From Tenacibaculum discolor (GTDB lineage Bacteria; Bacteroidota; Bacteroidia; Flavobacteriales; Flavobacteriaceae), in the NCBI RefSeq assembly GCF_003664185.1, contig NZ_RCCS01000008.1, positions 62,001-126,000 on the forward strand: a DNA stretch of 64,000 bases, given 5' to 3'. This document shows, one piece after another, positions 51,571-60,954 of the stretch. How positions within the stretch are numbered: the first letter of the stretch is position 1; every line of letters starts with the position of its first letter. The position numbers and the translations under genes were made by a program. The notes beneath the pieces are model-generated. The model was not told where the DNA came from. It saw nothing but the letters and a program-made list of their open reading frames with translations, and did no database searches.

Positions 51571-52904
51571 TATATCATTCCTTTAGCTTTAAACTCAAGG
51601 TATTTATTAATTACATTTACGGATAAATGTTGCGGCTTGGTTAAAATAGCATGTACAGCATTTTTCTCTAGTTCTTTTATCATCAAACGTTTTTCGTAAG
51701 CATATTTCTCTGCAATCGTTTTGTGATATACACTTTGCAAGTCTTCTGCATTTTCAGTGACTAAAGTATCTAATTCAGTGTTTTCAAAGAAAACTGTTAC
51801 CAATAGGTGCTTCTTAGCTATCGCTTTTAAATAGGGTAATTGCCTTTTTAACGCCGATATATGTTCAAAATTAGTATATAAAATCAACAAACTACGTTGA
51901 TTTATTTTTCGTTTAATGTTTGCATACAACAATGCAAAATTAGCATCTGAAAAGTCGGTAGTTATATTATACAACTCTTCGTTGATGACCGATAAATTAG
52001 TTTTCTTATTACTTGCTGCTACTATCTTTTCAACCTTTTTGGAAAAGGTAAGCATTCCTGCTTTATCATTTTTTAATAAAGCTATGTTTGAAAAAGCTAA
52101 CGTTGAGTTAATTGCATAGTCTAGTAACTTTAATCCTTCAAAAGGCATTTTCATTACGCGTCCTAAGTCTATTATAGAGTAAATAGGTTGCGATTTTTCA
52201 TCTTGATATTGATTCACCATTAACTCTGCTCTTTTAGCCGTAGCTTTCCAGTTTATGGTACGTACATCGTCACCAGGAATATAGTTTTTTATCTGCTCAA
52301 ACTCCATGGTATGCCCTATTCGTCGTATTTTCTTCATGCCAAACTCCGTTAAGTTATTGTTCATAGCCAAAAACTCATACTTCTTCATTTGTATATACGA
52401 CGGATATACTTTCACACTTTCTTCCGCAGAAAACAAATAACGTTTAGAAAACATTTGTAAAAAAGAAGACACGAATACATTTACTTTTCCAAATTTGTAC
52501 TCTCCTCTTTCAACAGGCCTTACATTGTATGTATAAGTGGACTTCTCTCCAGGTTTCAAAGACATTCCATGTTCAAAATCTCTTTTTTGAAATTGTGCTG
52601 GCAATTCATCAATCAACGAAATAAAAACTTGAAACGGATAATTATTTTCAAGTGTAATTGCTATTTCATTATCATCAGAGTTCGACAGCTTTTCTGATGC
52701 AATTCTTTTCGCTGAAAATCCGTTTTTAAATCGATATAAAATAAGTACATCAATGCACATCACTATCACAAATAACCATACTAACATCCATGTTGCTGCA
52801 TACAACGCAGGAAGCCAAAACGACAATAAAAACAATGCCGAAATTACGCTTATATAGATAAAAAAGCGATTGTGTACGTATAACGATTTAAAGAATTGTA
52901 TCAC
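51570..52904 (-). CDS. DUF58 membrane-anchored protein
   Basis: 444 residues. Two membrane segments near the start (about 12-45), then the DUF58 core: IKNYIPGDDVRTINWKATAKR with conserved GDDxRxINW, and MVNQYQDEKSQPIYSIIDLGR. DUF58 proteins accompany MoxR ATPases and are VWA-like. First-listed but last-transcribed gene of the MoxR-type operon; starts at the base next to the MoxR stop. Confidence 0.88.
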   Translation of the reverse strand: MIQFFKSLYVHNRFFIYISVISALFLLSFWLPALYAATWMLVWLFVIVMCIDVLILYRFKNGFSAKRIASEKLSNSDDNEIAITLENNYPFQVFISLIDELPAQFQKRDFEHGMSLKPGEKSTYTYNVRPVERGEYKFGKVNVFVSSFLQMFSKRYLFSAEESVKVYPSYIQMKKYEFLAMNNNLTEFGMKKIRRIGHTMEFEQIKNYIPGDDVRTINWKATAKRAELMVNQYQDEKSQPIYSIIDLGRVMKMPFEGLKLLDYAINSTLAFSNIALLKNDKAGMLTFSKKVEKIVAASNKKTNLSVINEELYNITTDFSDANFALLYANIKRKINQRSLLILYTNFEHISALKRQLPYLKAIAKKHLLVTVFFENTELDTLVTENAEDLQSVYHKTIAEKYAYEKRLMIKELEKNAVHAILTKPQHLSVNVINKYLEFKAKGMI

Positions 52905-53908
52905 TATCTTGGAACTTCTACAGATTGTACAATCATTTCAATAACCTTATCGGCAGTCATTCCTTCCATTTCGCGTTCAGGAGTTAACATAATTCTATGA
53001 CGTAATACTGGATAAATACTCTTTTTTACATCTTCTGGAATTACAAAATCACGTCCGTTAATTGCCGCAAACGCTTTAGATGCCATCAATACTGCAATAC
53101 TTGCTCTTGGCGAACCTCCTAAATACAAATGTGCATTGTTACGCGTGTTAGAAATGAGTTGCGCTATATATTTGATAATCTTTTCTTCTACCAACACCTC
53201 AAAAACCTTGTTTCTGTACTCTAATAATTCAGACTCAGTTAATACTGCTTCCACTTTAGTTTGTGGTAGTGCTCCTTTACGATCGTTATGAGCAGTGATT
53301 ATTTGTATTTCTTCTTCTAAGTTAGGATATCCAACATTTATTTTAAACAAGAAACGGTCTAATTGGGCTTCTGGTAAAGCATAAGTTCCCTCTTGCTCTA
53401 TTGGGTTTTGGGTTGCCAATACCATAAATGGTGGATTCATAACATAACGCTCACCATCCATCGTAATTTGTTTTTCTTCCATCACCTCAAACAACGCTGC
53501 TTGTGTTTTTGCAGGCGCTCTGTTAATCTCATCAATCAATACAATATTTGAGAAAATAGGTCCTTTTTTAAATTCAAAATCAGATGTTTTCATATTTAGT
53601 ACCGAAGTTCCTAACACATCTGAAGGCATTAAATCTGGCGTAAATTGAATTCGGCTAAAATCAGTTGCAATGGTTTTTGCTAATAGTTTTGCTGTTACTG
53701 TTTTAGCAACTCCTGGCACACCTTCAATCAGCACATGTCCATCTGCTAGTAAAGAAACCAACAGTAATTCCATAAACTCTTCTTGCCCTACAATTACTTT
53801 TCCTAACTGTTCTTTTATTTTAATAACAGCTTCTTTTAATTTCGACAAGTCTACTCTGCTTGAAAATAGTTCGTTTGTTACTTCTGCTGGATTATTTTCT
53901 GTATTCAT
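52904..53908 (-). CDS. MoxR-family AAA ATPase
   Basis: 334 residues from ATG 53908 (MNTENNPAEVTNELF); an upstream TTG extension is rejected. Walker A GVPGVAKTVTAK, Walker B VLIDEINRAPAK and sensor ATQNPIEQEGTY are intact. MoxR ATPases remodel VWA/DUF58 proteins. It overlaps the DUF4350 gene stop by a few bases and is flanked by DUF58 on the other side, the typical order. Confidence 0.93.
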   Translation of the reverse strand: MNTENNPAEVTNELFSSRVDLSKLKEAVIKIKEQLGKVIVGQEEFMELLLVSLLADGHVLIEGVPGVAKTVTAKLLAKTIATDFSRIQFTPDLMPSDVLGTSVLNMKTSDFEFKKGPIFSNIVLIDEINRAPAKTQAALFEVMEEKQITMDGERYVMNPPFMVLATQNPIEQEGTYALPEAQLDRFLFKINVGYPNLEEEIQIITAHNDRKGALPQTKVEAVLTESELLEYRNKVFEVLVEEKIIKYIAQLISNTRNNAHLYLGGSPRASIAVLMASKAFAAINGRDFVIPEDVKKSIYPVLRHRIMLTPEREMEGMTADKVIEMIVQSVEVPR

Positions 53909-53909
53909 C

Positions 53910-55151
53910 CTACTCTTTTTTATATGCTTTAAAATCTTCAATAGCTTTATTCAACGCTACCAAATCTTCTTCGGTTATACTTGATTTTGATTGTATTTGC
54001 TGTACCTTTTTGAATAAAGCAACTACTTTTTCTTCTGAATTACCACTTCTGTTAGCAAGGTTTTTATAAAAACGCTCATCTATTTTTAAAGTTGATAATC
54101 TATATTTGATTCTGATATACTCCAAAAAATAGTTGATTTTATGTTCAGCTATATTTTTATGATCTGATTTTTCATAATACATATTGGCTATAGTACGTGT
54201 AAAAGCCAATGTTTGATTTTTTAATGGGGTAATTACAGGAATTAAGCGTTGATTACGTTTTCCTTTAAAAATAATAAAGAACAACACCCCTATCAATCCT
54301 ATATAATATGCCCATTTTAACGATTTGGTTGACAGAATATAATGCATAGGTGAGGTTATTCTACTTTTTCCTGTTTTATAGTAGGTATCCCATAAAATGG
54401 CACTTCTACTATTAGAGCCTCCCCCAGCCCCCGTTTCATTTTTTTGCTGATTATTTAAGTACGATAACACATTAGCTACATATTCATAATTGCTATCTAA
54501 CAACATATTGTAATTGGTAAATGCTTGCGGAAAGGTGTGCAAATAAAAGTTTCCCTCTCCATACTTTACTTTGATAAAGTTTGGCTTTTTACTGATGATA
54601 GAATCATTTTCATTCCTTACTACCAACTCACCTAAAACAGTTGTATTAAGAGTATCTACTTCAGAAAAGTACAGCTTTGAAAAATCTCTATCAAAATGAT
54701 ACTCTTTACCACCAAATATAGGATTACTCATTTTTTGATATGCTTTTTCTTCAAATGCCGAAGTAGTTAAATAACTTGTTTGAATCTGCAATGTATCTAA
54801 ATGTATTCCATTTGTTGCTATAAATACATCATTCCCTCTATCTGTAAACTCTAAAAGCTGATTCAACTCATCTTTGTCAAAATTTACTTTATTATCAACA
54901 AAAAAGTACGTTCCATTATTCTTATCGTCTTTTAAATATATGTACGGATTTTGATAGACATCTTTTACTTCACTTTTTGGAAATAAACTTGACATTTCTT
55001 TATGCAGTACATATGTACCATACGGAATTTTATGTTTTGCTGCATAACTTGGATACCAATTGATTTCTTTAGGCTTTACAGACTCGACATAAAAAATACC
55101 GAGTACTATAAGCACCAACAAACCAATGTATATTTTTAGTTTCTTATCCAA
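53910..55151 (-). CDS. DUF4350-type membrane protein
   Basis: 413 residues. N-terminal anchor (about 5-22), a periplasmic-like domain with the DUF4350 signs PYGTYVLHKEMSSLFP and LLEFTDRGNDVFIATNGI, one membrane segment (about 284-302), and a cytoplasmic helical tail. In the Bacteroidota MoxR operons this gene normally sits between DUF4129 and MoxR, as here. Role unknown; probably an envelope complex component. Confidence 0.82.
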   Translation of the reverse strand: MDKKLKIYIGLLVLIVLGIFYVESVKPKEINWYPSYAAKHKIPYGTYVLHKEMSSLFPKSEVKDVYQNPYIYLKDDKNNGTYFFVDNKVNFDKDELNQLLEFTDRGNDVFIATNGIHLDTLQIQTSYLTTSAFEEKAYQKMSNPIFGGKEYHFDRDFSKLYFSEVDTLNTTVLGELVVRNENDSIISKKPNFIKVKYGEGNFYLHTFPQAFTNYNMLLDSNYEYVANVLSYLNNQQKNETGAGGGSNSRSAILWDTYYKTGKSRITSPMHYILSTKSLKWAYYIGLIGVLFFIIFKGKRNQRLIPVITPLKNQTLAFTRTIANMYYEKSDHKNIAEHKINYFLEYIRIKYRLSTLKIDERFYKNLANRSGNSEEKVVALFKKVQQIQSKSSITEEDLVALNKAIEDFKAYKKE

Positions 55152-55152
55152 A

Positions 55153-55887
55153 TTAGTATATTTTAGCTAGCGTGTTTTTAAAATTACTTTCCGCTTGTAA
55201 GAATTTTTCTTTATCTATTGAAAACTCACCATACCACACATAATCATACAAGTAAGTTAACTTTTTAAAATCGCTATGCAATTGCTTTTTTGACGATAGT
55301 TCTTTTATATAATCTTCATTCGTTTTTTCTTGTTGCCAAGAGATAAAATCTTTATCAGACAGGTTTTTTAGCAATAGTAAATAGTAATAACGTATTGCTA
55401 ACTGATAGTTCCCTTCTGAAATTGCTTTCTGAATTAACTTTGGTAAATCTTTATCTTTAATCAACTCCTCCTCTTCTGATAAGTGTACAATAGGTTTGTT
55501 TTTTTTACCATCAATAATATTACGTGCATTTACTTTTAAAAAGAATTTAATAATAAAGTACAACACTAATCCTGCAATTACATATGGTAACGCTTTTAAA
55601 ACAACGCGTAAAAATCCTACTGCTGGAGTAATATCATCAAAAATATAAGAGAGAATTTTTATGATGGTTCGTTTTACCCAGTCCCATATCTTTTCTAAAA
55701 TAGTAGGTTCTCTTTTTTCTACGATGTATATAAATTCATCTTTTTGCTTGTACTCTTCTATTTTTTGAGTATCAAACTTTTTTTGTTCAATAATAGTATC
55801 ATCATACTGAACCTCTCTTTTTTCTTCCTGAGAAAAAACAGTGATTGAGCAAATAAAAAACGTTATGTAAAAAAGAAACTGCTTCAA
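55153..55887 (-). CDS. DUF4129-type membrane protein
   Basis: 244 residues. Signal segment (1-20), a linker, one or two membrane helices (about 92-120), and a C-terminal helical domain (about 150-240) with AIRYYYLLLLKNLSDKDFISW, a DUF4129 characteristic. It follows the 283-residue membrane protein gene by four bases and precedes the DUF4350 gene by one base, all in one operon. Confidence 0.8.
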   Translation of the reverse strand: MKQFLFYITFFICSITVFSQEEKREVQYDDTIIEQKKFDTQKIEEYKQKDEFIYIVEKREPTILEKIWDWVKRTIIKILSYIFDDITPAVGFLRVVLKALPYVIAGLVLYFIIKFFLKVNARNIIDGKKNKPIVHLSEEEELIKDKDLPKLIQKAISEGNYQLAIRYYYLLLLKNLSDKDFISWQQEKTNEDYIKELSSKKQLHSDFKKLTYLYDYVWYGEFSIDKEKFLQAESNFKNTLAKIY

Positions 55888-55891
55888 AAGA

Positions 55892-56743
55892 TTACTGTCC
55901 TATACTATCAATTCTTTCAATAGTTCCTGTAAGGTTCTTTCTTTCATTAATATCAAAATATAAAAGTACGTTGGTTATTAAAGTAATTGAATAAAACATT
56001 AGCTGACCTGCTATTGAAATAACATTTAAAATCAAGTAAATAGGATCTCCAAAAAATCCAAAAACTTGCGCTGGATCATCACTTCCTGAACCTATTCCTA
56101 TACTTATTAATTGGTATATGGTTGCTGGTATTTGAAATACATACCCTAGAACACTTACTAAAATAGATACTACAAAAATCACCCCAAAAGTTTCCCAAAA
56201 ATATCCACTTATAAAGTTGAAACATTTCCCTACTGCTCCAGAAGCTGTTTCATTTTCAAATACTAAAATTGAAGCACCTAAAGATAATGCTGGCCAAGTA
56301 TAAAACATTGGTAATACACATAACATTGCACTGGCAAATAATATTAAACCTGCTAAAATACCAAACCCTGTAAACGACCAAAACTTAGCTTTTGTGTTGA
56401 TTACAACGTCTTCTTGCCTAACTACTCCCTTATTATCTATGTATGATTTAATATAATACATACCTGCTAAGTTTATGTAAACGATAGCTACTAAATAAGC
56501 TATCATCATAATAAACACTGACCCCATCATTCCAACAACTGCACTTGTTTCTTGGCTAATTAACGAAGACATTGACATCATGTAATAAATCATAGAAGCT
56601 ACTGCTATAACAATAGGTATTGCTGCTACTTTTAAAATGGTTAAAAAGAACTGTTTTCCTTCTAATCTTATAAACTTAAAAGCATCTGAAATAATATTTC
56701 CTAAATCTCTTTCTTTTTTAAACTCTACGTATTCTTTATGCAT
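55892..56743 (-). CDS. Multi-pass membrane protein of the MoxR cluster
   Basis: 283 residues with about six hydrophobic segments and a conserved-looking VYINLAGMYYIKSYID. No family is certain, although it resembles the unnamed polytopic protein that accompanies SpoIIM-type and DUF4129 genes in Bacteroidota. Its start overlaps the SpoIIM gene by 8 bases, so translation is coupled. Function unknown. Confidence 0.7.
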   Translation of the reverse strand: MHKEYVEFKKERDLGNIISDAFKFIRLEGKQFFLTILKVAAIPIVIAVASMIYYMMSMSSLISQETSAVVGMMGSVFIMMIAYLVAIVYINLAGMYYIKSYIDNKGVVRQEDVVINTKAKFWSFTGFGILAGLILFASAMLCVLPMFYTWPALSLGASILVFENETASGAVGKCFNFISGYFWETFGVIFVVSILVSVLGYVFQIPATIYQLISIGIGSGSDDPAQVFGFFGDPIYLILNVISIAGQLMFYSITLITNVLLYFDINERKNLTGTIERIDSIGQ

Positions 56744-57701
56744 GGGTTTGTTGATTTTTATAAACTTTAACTGGGTAAATGACGTAATAAAATATGATTA
56801 ATGCTAATGAGGTAACAATAATTAAAATTGCTAACCAATCGGGCATTTCTGTGTGACGGGTTACAAAACCTTCTAAAAATCCTGCTACAATAAAAAAAGG
56901 AATGGTACTTACCATTATTTTTAATCCGTCTTTCATACTTCTTTTAAACGATTCTAATCTTGAATAGGTTTTAGGAAACAGCAACCCATTACCTAGTACC
57001 AAACCTGCACAGCCTGCAATAACAATTACTGATATTTCTATAGTTCCGTGAATCCAAATGGTTCTTGACGATTCCCAGAACAATCCTTTATCATAAAAGA
57101 AATACAAAAACGAACCTAACATTATTCCGTTTTGCATCATAATATATAAGGTTCCAACCGAAAAAAGCATTCCTAAAACGAAGGCATACATTGCAACTCG
57201 TATATTATTGATGGTAATACCAATAAACATATCCACTTCATTAGCCTTTTTATAAACAGCCATTGGGTCTCCGTTTTCAATATTTTCCAAGGTCATGTTT
57301 ACATAACCATCTCCTAAAATAAGGCGGACAAAATCAATATCAGTTGCAGCTGAAAAAGCTCCACAAATTGAGAAAAAAGCAAATACTAAAAACGCAATCA
57401 ATAATTGTTTTTGGTAGCTATAAAACATCAAAGGAAATTCCGTTTTAAAAAAACTAACAAACCTGTTTTTGCTTTCTTTTTTAGTTTTATAAATTTTTTG
57501 ATGAGCCGCAGAAGCTATCGAGTTTAAGTATATCACCGTATTTCCGTTCGGATAAAAGGTTTTGGCGTAACTTAAATCATCAGTCAACTCCACATATAAA
57601 TCAGATAATTTATCTGGTGAAATAACTTTTTTGTTATACAGCGCATCTTCAAAAAGCTGCCACTTTTCTTTATTTTTATTTACAAAAGCAGCTTCTCTCA
57701 T
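56736..57701 (-). CDS. SpoIIM-like membrane protein
   Basis: 321 residues, stage II sporulation protein M family. A soluble N-terminal domain (1-100) starts NKNKEKWQLFEDALY; helices follow from about 105 with FFSICGAFSAATDIDF and the core FVLGMLFSVGTLYIMMQNGIMLGSFLYFF, then IHGTIEISVIVIAGCAGLVLG. First gene of the operon, divergent from the RDD gene. In this organism it has nothing to do with sporulation; it belongs to the MoxR-type envelope cluster. Confidence 0.9.
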   Translation of the reverse strand: MREAAFVNKNKEKWQLFEDALYNKKVISPDKLSDLYVELTDDLSYAKTFYPNGNTVIYLNSIASAAHQKIYKTKKESKNRFVSFFKTEFPLMFYSYQKQLLIAFLVFAFFSICGAFSAATDIDFVRLILGDGYVNMTLENIENGDPMAVYKKANEVDMFIGITINNIRVAMYAFVLGMLFSVGTLYIMMQNGIMLGSFLYFFYDKGLFWESSRTIWIHGTIEISVIVIAGCAGLVLGNGLLFPKTYSRLESFKRSMKDGLKIMVSTIPFFIVAGFLEGFVTRHTEMPDWLAILIIVTSLALIIFYYVIYPVKVYKNQQTHA

Positions 57702-57820
57702 GTATTTAAAAAATTAAAGCATGTTTGTTGAGAAGTTTCTCTAATCATAGAATATTTTTATCTTCGCTAAACTAAAAAAAGTTGCATAAATATCAACAAA
57801 AAAAAGCGAAAAACTAGTTC

Positions 57821-58537
57821 ATGGATAATTTTCAAATAGAAACAGCTCAAAACATTGCTATTAGTCAAAATGTAGCACACGTTACCACTCGTATCGGTTC
57901 TTATTTAATCGATGCCTTATTTATTGTTGGGTACTACATTATAATTGCGATTATAATAGGTATGTTAGATATACCCATGAGTATGGAATATATGAGTCTG
58001 TTTGTTTTATTAGGGCTTCCTGTATTCTTTTATAGTTTGCTTTTTGAAGTTTTAATGAACGGACAAACACCGGGTAAATACTTCAACCAAATAAGAGTGG
58101 TTAAGTTAGATGGTTCTAAACCTACTTTTGGAAGTTATTTAATTAGATGGTTGCTACGTTTTGTTGATTTCACCTTAGCTAGTGGTTCTGTTGCAGTTCT
58201 TACCATTTTATTAAACGGAAAAGGGCAACGTTTAGGAGATATTGCTGCAGGAACTACTGTAATATCTGAAAAGAAAAGAATTACTTTAAAAGATACTATT
58301 GCAAGCGATGTAGTCGATAACTACACCCCTACTTACTCGCAAGTTACTTTGTTAACAGACAACGATATTCATACCATTACAAGGGTATATAGAGATGCCA
58401 TGAAGAAAAGAAATCATAAAGTAATTTTAAAACTACATACAAAAATTATTGAGTTAACAGGAATTACCACCGAGCAAAAACCTGCTCAATTTATAGATAC
58501 TGTGATTAAAGATTATCATTATTACGCAAGGCAGTAA
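57821..58537 (+). CDS. RDD-family membrane protein
   Basis: 238 residues. The RDD domain has R-IGSYLIDALFIVGYY, LMNGQTPGKYFNQIRVVKLDG and FTLASGSVAVLTILLNGKGQRLGDIAAGT, all typical. About three membrane helices, with a cytoplasmic C-terminal tail (about 150-238). It is divergently transcribed from the SpoIIM operon, with the RDD/SpoIIM pair conserved in many Bacteroidota. Function unknown; ion transport is possible. Confidence 0.88.
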   Translation: MDNFQIETAQNIAISQNVAHVTTRIGSYLIDALFIVGYYIIIAIIIGMLDIPMSMEYMSLFVLLGLPVFFYSLLFEVLMNGQTPGKYFNQIRVVKLDGSKPTFGSYLIRWLLRFVDFTLASGSVAVLTILLNGKGQRLGDIAAGTTVISEKKRITLKDTIASDVVDNYTPTYSQVTLLTDNDIHTITRVYRDAMKKRNHKVILKLHTKIIELTGITTEQKPAQFIDTVIKDYHYYARQ

Positions 58538-58613
58538 ACCTAATCAAATTAATCTATGGGAGTATTTTTTGTGAAGTTATACTTTCATTCATCTTATAAA
58601 AACTTAATTATTA

Positions 58614-58621
58614 TATCTTTG
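58614..58621 (+). promoter_or_regulatory. -7 box for the pilus/T2SS-like operon
   Basis: TATCTTTG matches TAnnTTTG and lies only nine bases before the TTG start of the peptidase gene, so the transcript should be nearly leaderless. No clear -33 box is seen. Confidence 0.45.
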
Positions 58622-58630
58622 ACATAAAAA

Positions 58631-59101
58631 TTGATTTATATTCTTCTTAGTTTACTATTAATAATTTTTTACCAAGACTTAAAAGAAAGACAAGTATTTT
58701 TACTTGTTTTATTAACCGCTATAGTTGCTGGTTCATTAATCTATTTTAAAAACACCTTATTAAACATTTATCTTCTCAATATTTTGATAAACCTAATAAT
58801 CTTATCAACTATATTAGTTATAATTTTTCTGTACTCTAAATTAAAACTTAAAAAATCATTTTTCTATTCTTTGGGGCTGGGAGATATACTGTTTTTCATT
58901 TTACTAAGTGTTAGTTTTCCTACAGTAACATTTTTGACTTTATTTTCCATATCGTTATTTTTTTCTCTCATTTTGTTTTTAACCTTAAAACCTAAACTAA
59001 CTCAAAAAACAGTTCCTTTAGCTGGATTTCAAGCATTATTTCTATTTTTAATTTTATTTATAAATTTGGTGTTTGATATTGTTAACATCTATGCTTTCTA
59101 A
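58631..59101 (+). CDS. Minimal A24 prepilin peptidase
   Basis: 156 residues, starting at TTG. IIFYQDLKERQVFLL holds the first catalytic Asp of A24 peptidases and SLGLGDILFF holds the GxGD second Asp. It has only the peptidase helices; the N-terminal cytoplasmic N-methyltransferase part and its zinc CxxC pair found in PilD are missing. Cleaves prepilin leaders in the inner membrane. Its stop abuts the start of the gspE-like gene. Confidence 0.85.
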   Translation: MIYILLSLLLIIFYQDLKERQVFLLVLLTAIVAGSLIYFKNTLLNIYLLNILINLIILSTILVIIFLYSKLKLKKSFFYSLGLGDILFFILLSVSFPTVTFLTLFSISLFFSLILFLTLKPKLTQKTVPLAGFQALFLFLILFINLVFDIVNIYAF

Positions 59102-60498
59102 TGAAAAAGAAAAACTTTGATTTACCTACTGAATTATCACAGCTAATTCCCTCTGAACTGGCTTATGAATATAGAATAATCCCCATTAACACAGAGAAAA
59201 ACAGTACTACCTTTTTAACTGATTCTAATAAAACAGAAAATCTAAAATCTGAGCTTCAAATAGTTTTAGGAAAAAGTATAATTTTAGAAGAAGAATTAAC
59301 TAGCAATATTGATAGCTACTTACAAAAAAACTACAGAAAACGAAATCGAAAAAGCGCTGCTTCTTTACAATATTCAGAAGATTTTTTACTAAATATAATT
59401 CATGAAGCTAAAGAGATAGGCAGCAGTGATATACATTTTGAGTCATTTGAAAAACAAAAAAGAGTACGATTTAGAATTGATGGTAAGTTAATTGAAAAAT
59501 ATATTATTCCCGCCTCAGAATATCCCAAAATAATTAATCGCCTAAAAATTATGGCTAGCATGGATATTTCTGAAAAAAGGTTACCACAAGATGGACGCAT
59601 CAACTTAACTACAAAGTCAGAAGATTTTGATATAAGAGTGTCTTCTTTACCAACGCTACAAGGAGAAAAACTTGTATTGCGTATTCTATCAAAAAATAAT
59701 GTTGATATTCAGTTAAACAAGTTAGGTTTTACTATAGAAGAGTTAAAAACATATAAAAAAACAATAAAGAAACCTAATGGTATTATTTTAATTTCTGGTC
59801 CAACAGGCTCTGGTAAAACCACTACTCTTTATGCTACTTTAAAAGAATTAAACAAAGAAGATACCAATATTCTTACAATAGAAGACCCTGTAGAATACAC
59901 ATTAGAAGGGGTTAATCAAGTTCAATTAAAAGAAGATATAGGTTTAGATTTTTCAAGTACTTTAAAAACTTTTTTAAGGCAAGACCCAGATATAATCATG
60001 GTAGGAGAAATAAGAGATGTAGCTACTGCAAAGATGGCTATTAGAGCTGCTTTAACGGGCCATCTCGTACTATCAACAATACACACTAACTCTGCATGGG
60101 GAACTGTTTCTAGGTTAATAGATATGGGAGTACCTTCTTTTTTAATTGCAAGTACACTAAATATAAGCATCGCTCAACGATTGGTAAGAAAACTTTGTGA
60201 TAATTGCAAAAAAGAAGAACAAACATCAGTAGATTCTAAATTACATAACATTTTAAAATCTCATTTTATAGCTGTTGGTTGTGAAGAATGTTATCAAACA
60301 GGATATAAAGGGAGAAAAGCTATATACGAAATTATACCTGCTACAAAAGAAATAATTTCATTTATTAAAAAAGAAGAATTAGAAATAGATACTTATTTAA
60401 AAGCTAATAAAATTAAAACACTACAAAATAATGCTATCGAACTAGTTAAAGAAGGAATTACTTCAATTGATGAAGTATATTCACTAATAATCTCGTAA
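59101..60498 (+). CDS. gspE: GspE/PilB-type assembly ATPase
   Basis: 465 residues. N2-domain strand signatures (DIHFESFEKQKRVRFRIDG), Walker A GPTGSGKTTTLYATL, Asp box LTIEDPVEYTLEG, and LVLSTIHTNSAWGTVSRL. The tetracysteine zinc motif LCDNCKKEE...GCEECYQTGYKG is present, as in GspE and PilB. Powers pseudopilus or pilus assembly at the inner membrane. It starts one base after the peptidase ends. Confidence 0.95.
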   Translation: MKKKNFDLPTELSQLIPSELAYEYRIIPINTEKNSTTFLTDSNKTENLKSELQIVLGKSIILEEELTSNIDSYLQKNYRKRNRKSAASLQYSEDFLLNIIHEAKEIGSSDIHFESFEKQKRVRFRIDGKLIEKYIIPASEYPKIINRLKIMASMDISEKRLPQDGRINLTTKSEDFDIRVSSLPTLQGEKLVLRILSKNNVDIQLNKLGFTIEELKTYKKTIKKPNGIILISGPTGSGKTTTLYATLKELNKEDTNILTIEDPVEYTLEGVNQVQLKEDIGLDFSSTLKTFLRQDPDIIMVGEIRDVATAKMAIRAALTGHLVLSTIHTNSAWGTVSRLIDMGVPSFLIASTLNISIAQRLVRKLCDNCKKEEQTSVDSKLHNILKSHFIAVGCEECYQTGYKGRKAIYEIIPATKEIISFIKKEELEIDTYLKANKIKTLQNNAIELVKEGITSIDEVYSLIIS

Positions 60499-60499
60499 A

Positions 60500-60952
60500 A
60501 TGAAAAAGCAACACAAAACGTATACTTTAATTATTGCTGTTATTATTGTTTGGGGAGTAATTGGGTTTCAAATTTTCGGTTACTTAAATCCTAAGGAAGA
60601 AATATTGTTACCTACAACTAACAAACAAAGCATTGCTAGAAAAAAAATAAAGAAAAAGCAAAACTACATTATTAAAAAACACACAAGAGATCCATTTTTA
60701 GGTAAAACACTAACAAAACCTACGAAAAAAGGGAGGAAGAAAAAAGTAGCTGAACCAGTAAATTTTCCTCCTATTATTTATCATGGAATAATTGAAAGCA
60801 ATAAAAGAAAATCTTTTATAATATCCATAAACGGGAATCAAAACATTTTAAAAATAGGGCAATCCACTAGTGATATAAAATTACTTTCTGGTAATAAAAA
60901 AGAAGTAAAAATTCATTACAAAGGGAACAACAAAGTAATTCCACTCAGTTAA
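60500..60952 (+). CDS. GspC/PilP-like inner membrane protein
   Basis: 150 residues. N-terminal membrane helix (about 8-28), a basic linker with RDPFLGK, and a small beta domain (about 85-150) with PIIYHGIIESNKRKSFIISINGN and KIGQ, typical of HR/PilP-like domains that touch the secretin. No full-length PDZ domain is present. It links the ATPase gene to the pseudopilin genes. The assignment is by pattern, without certainty. Confidence 0.65.
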   Translation: MKKQHKTYTLIIAVIIVWGVIGFQIFGYLNPKEEILLPTTNKQSIARKKIKKKQNYIIKKHTRDPFLGKTLTKPTKKGRKKKVAEPVNFPPIIYHGIIESNKRKSFIISINGNQNILKIGQSTSDIKLLSGNKKEVKIHYKGNNKVIPLS

Positions 60953-60954
60953 TA

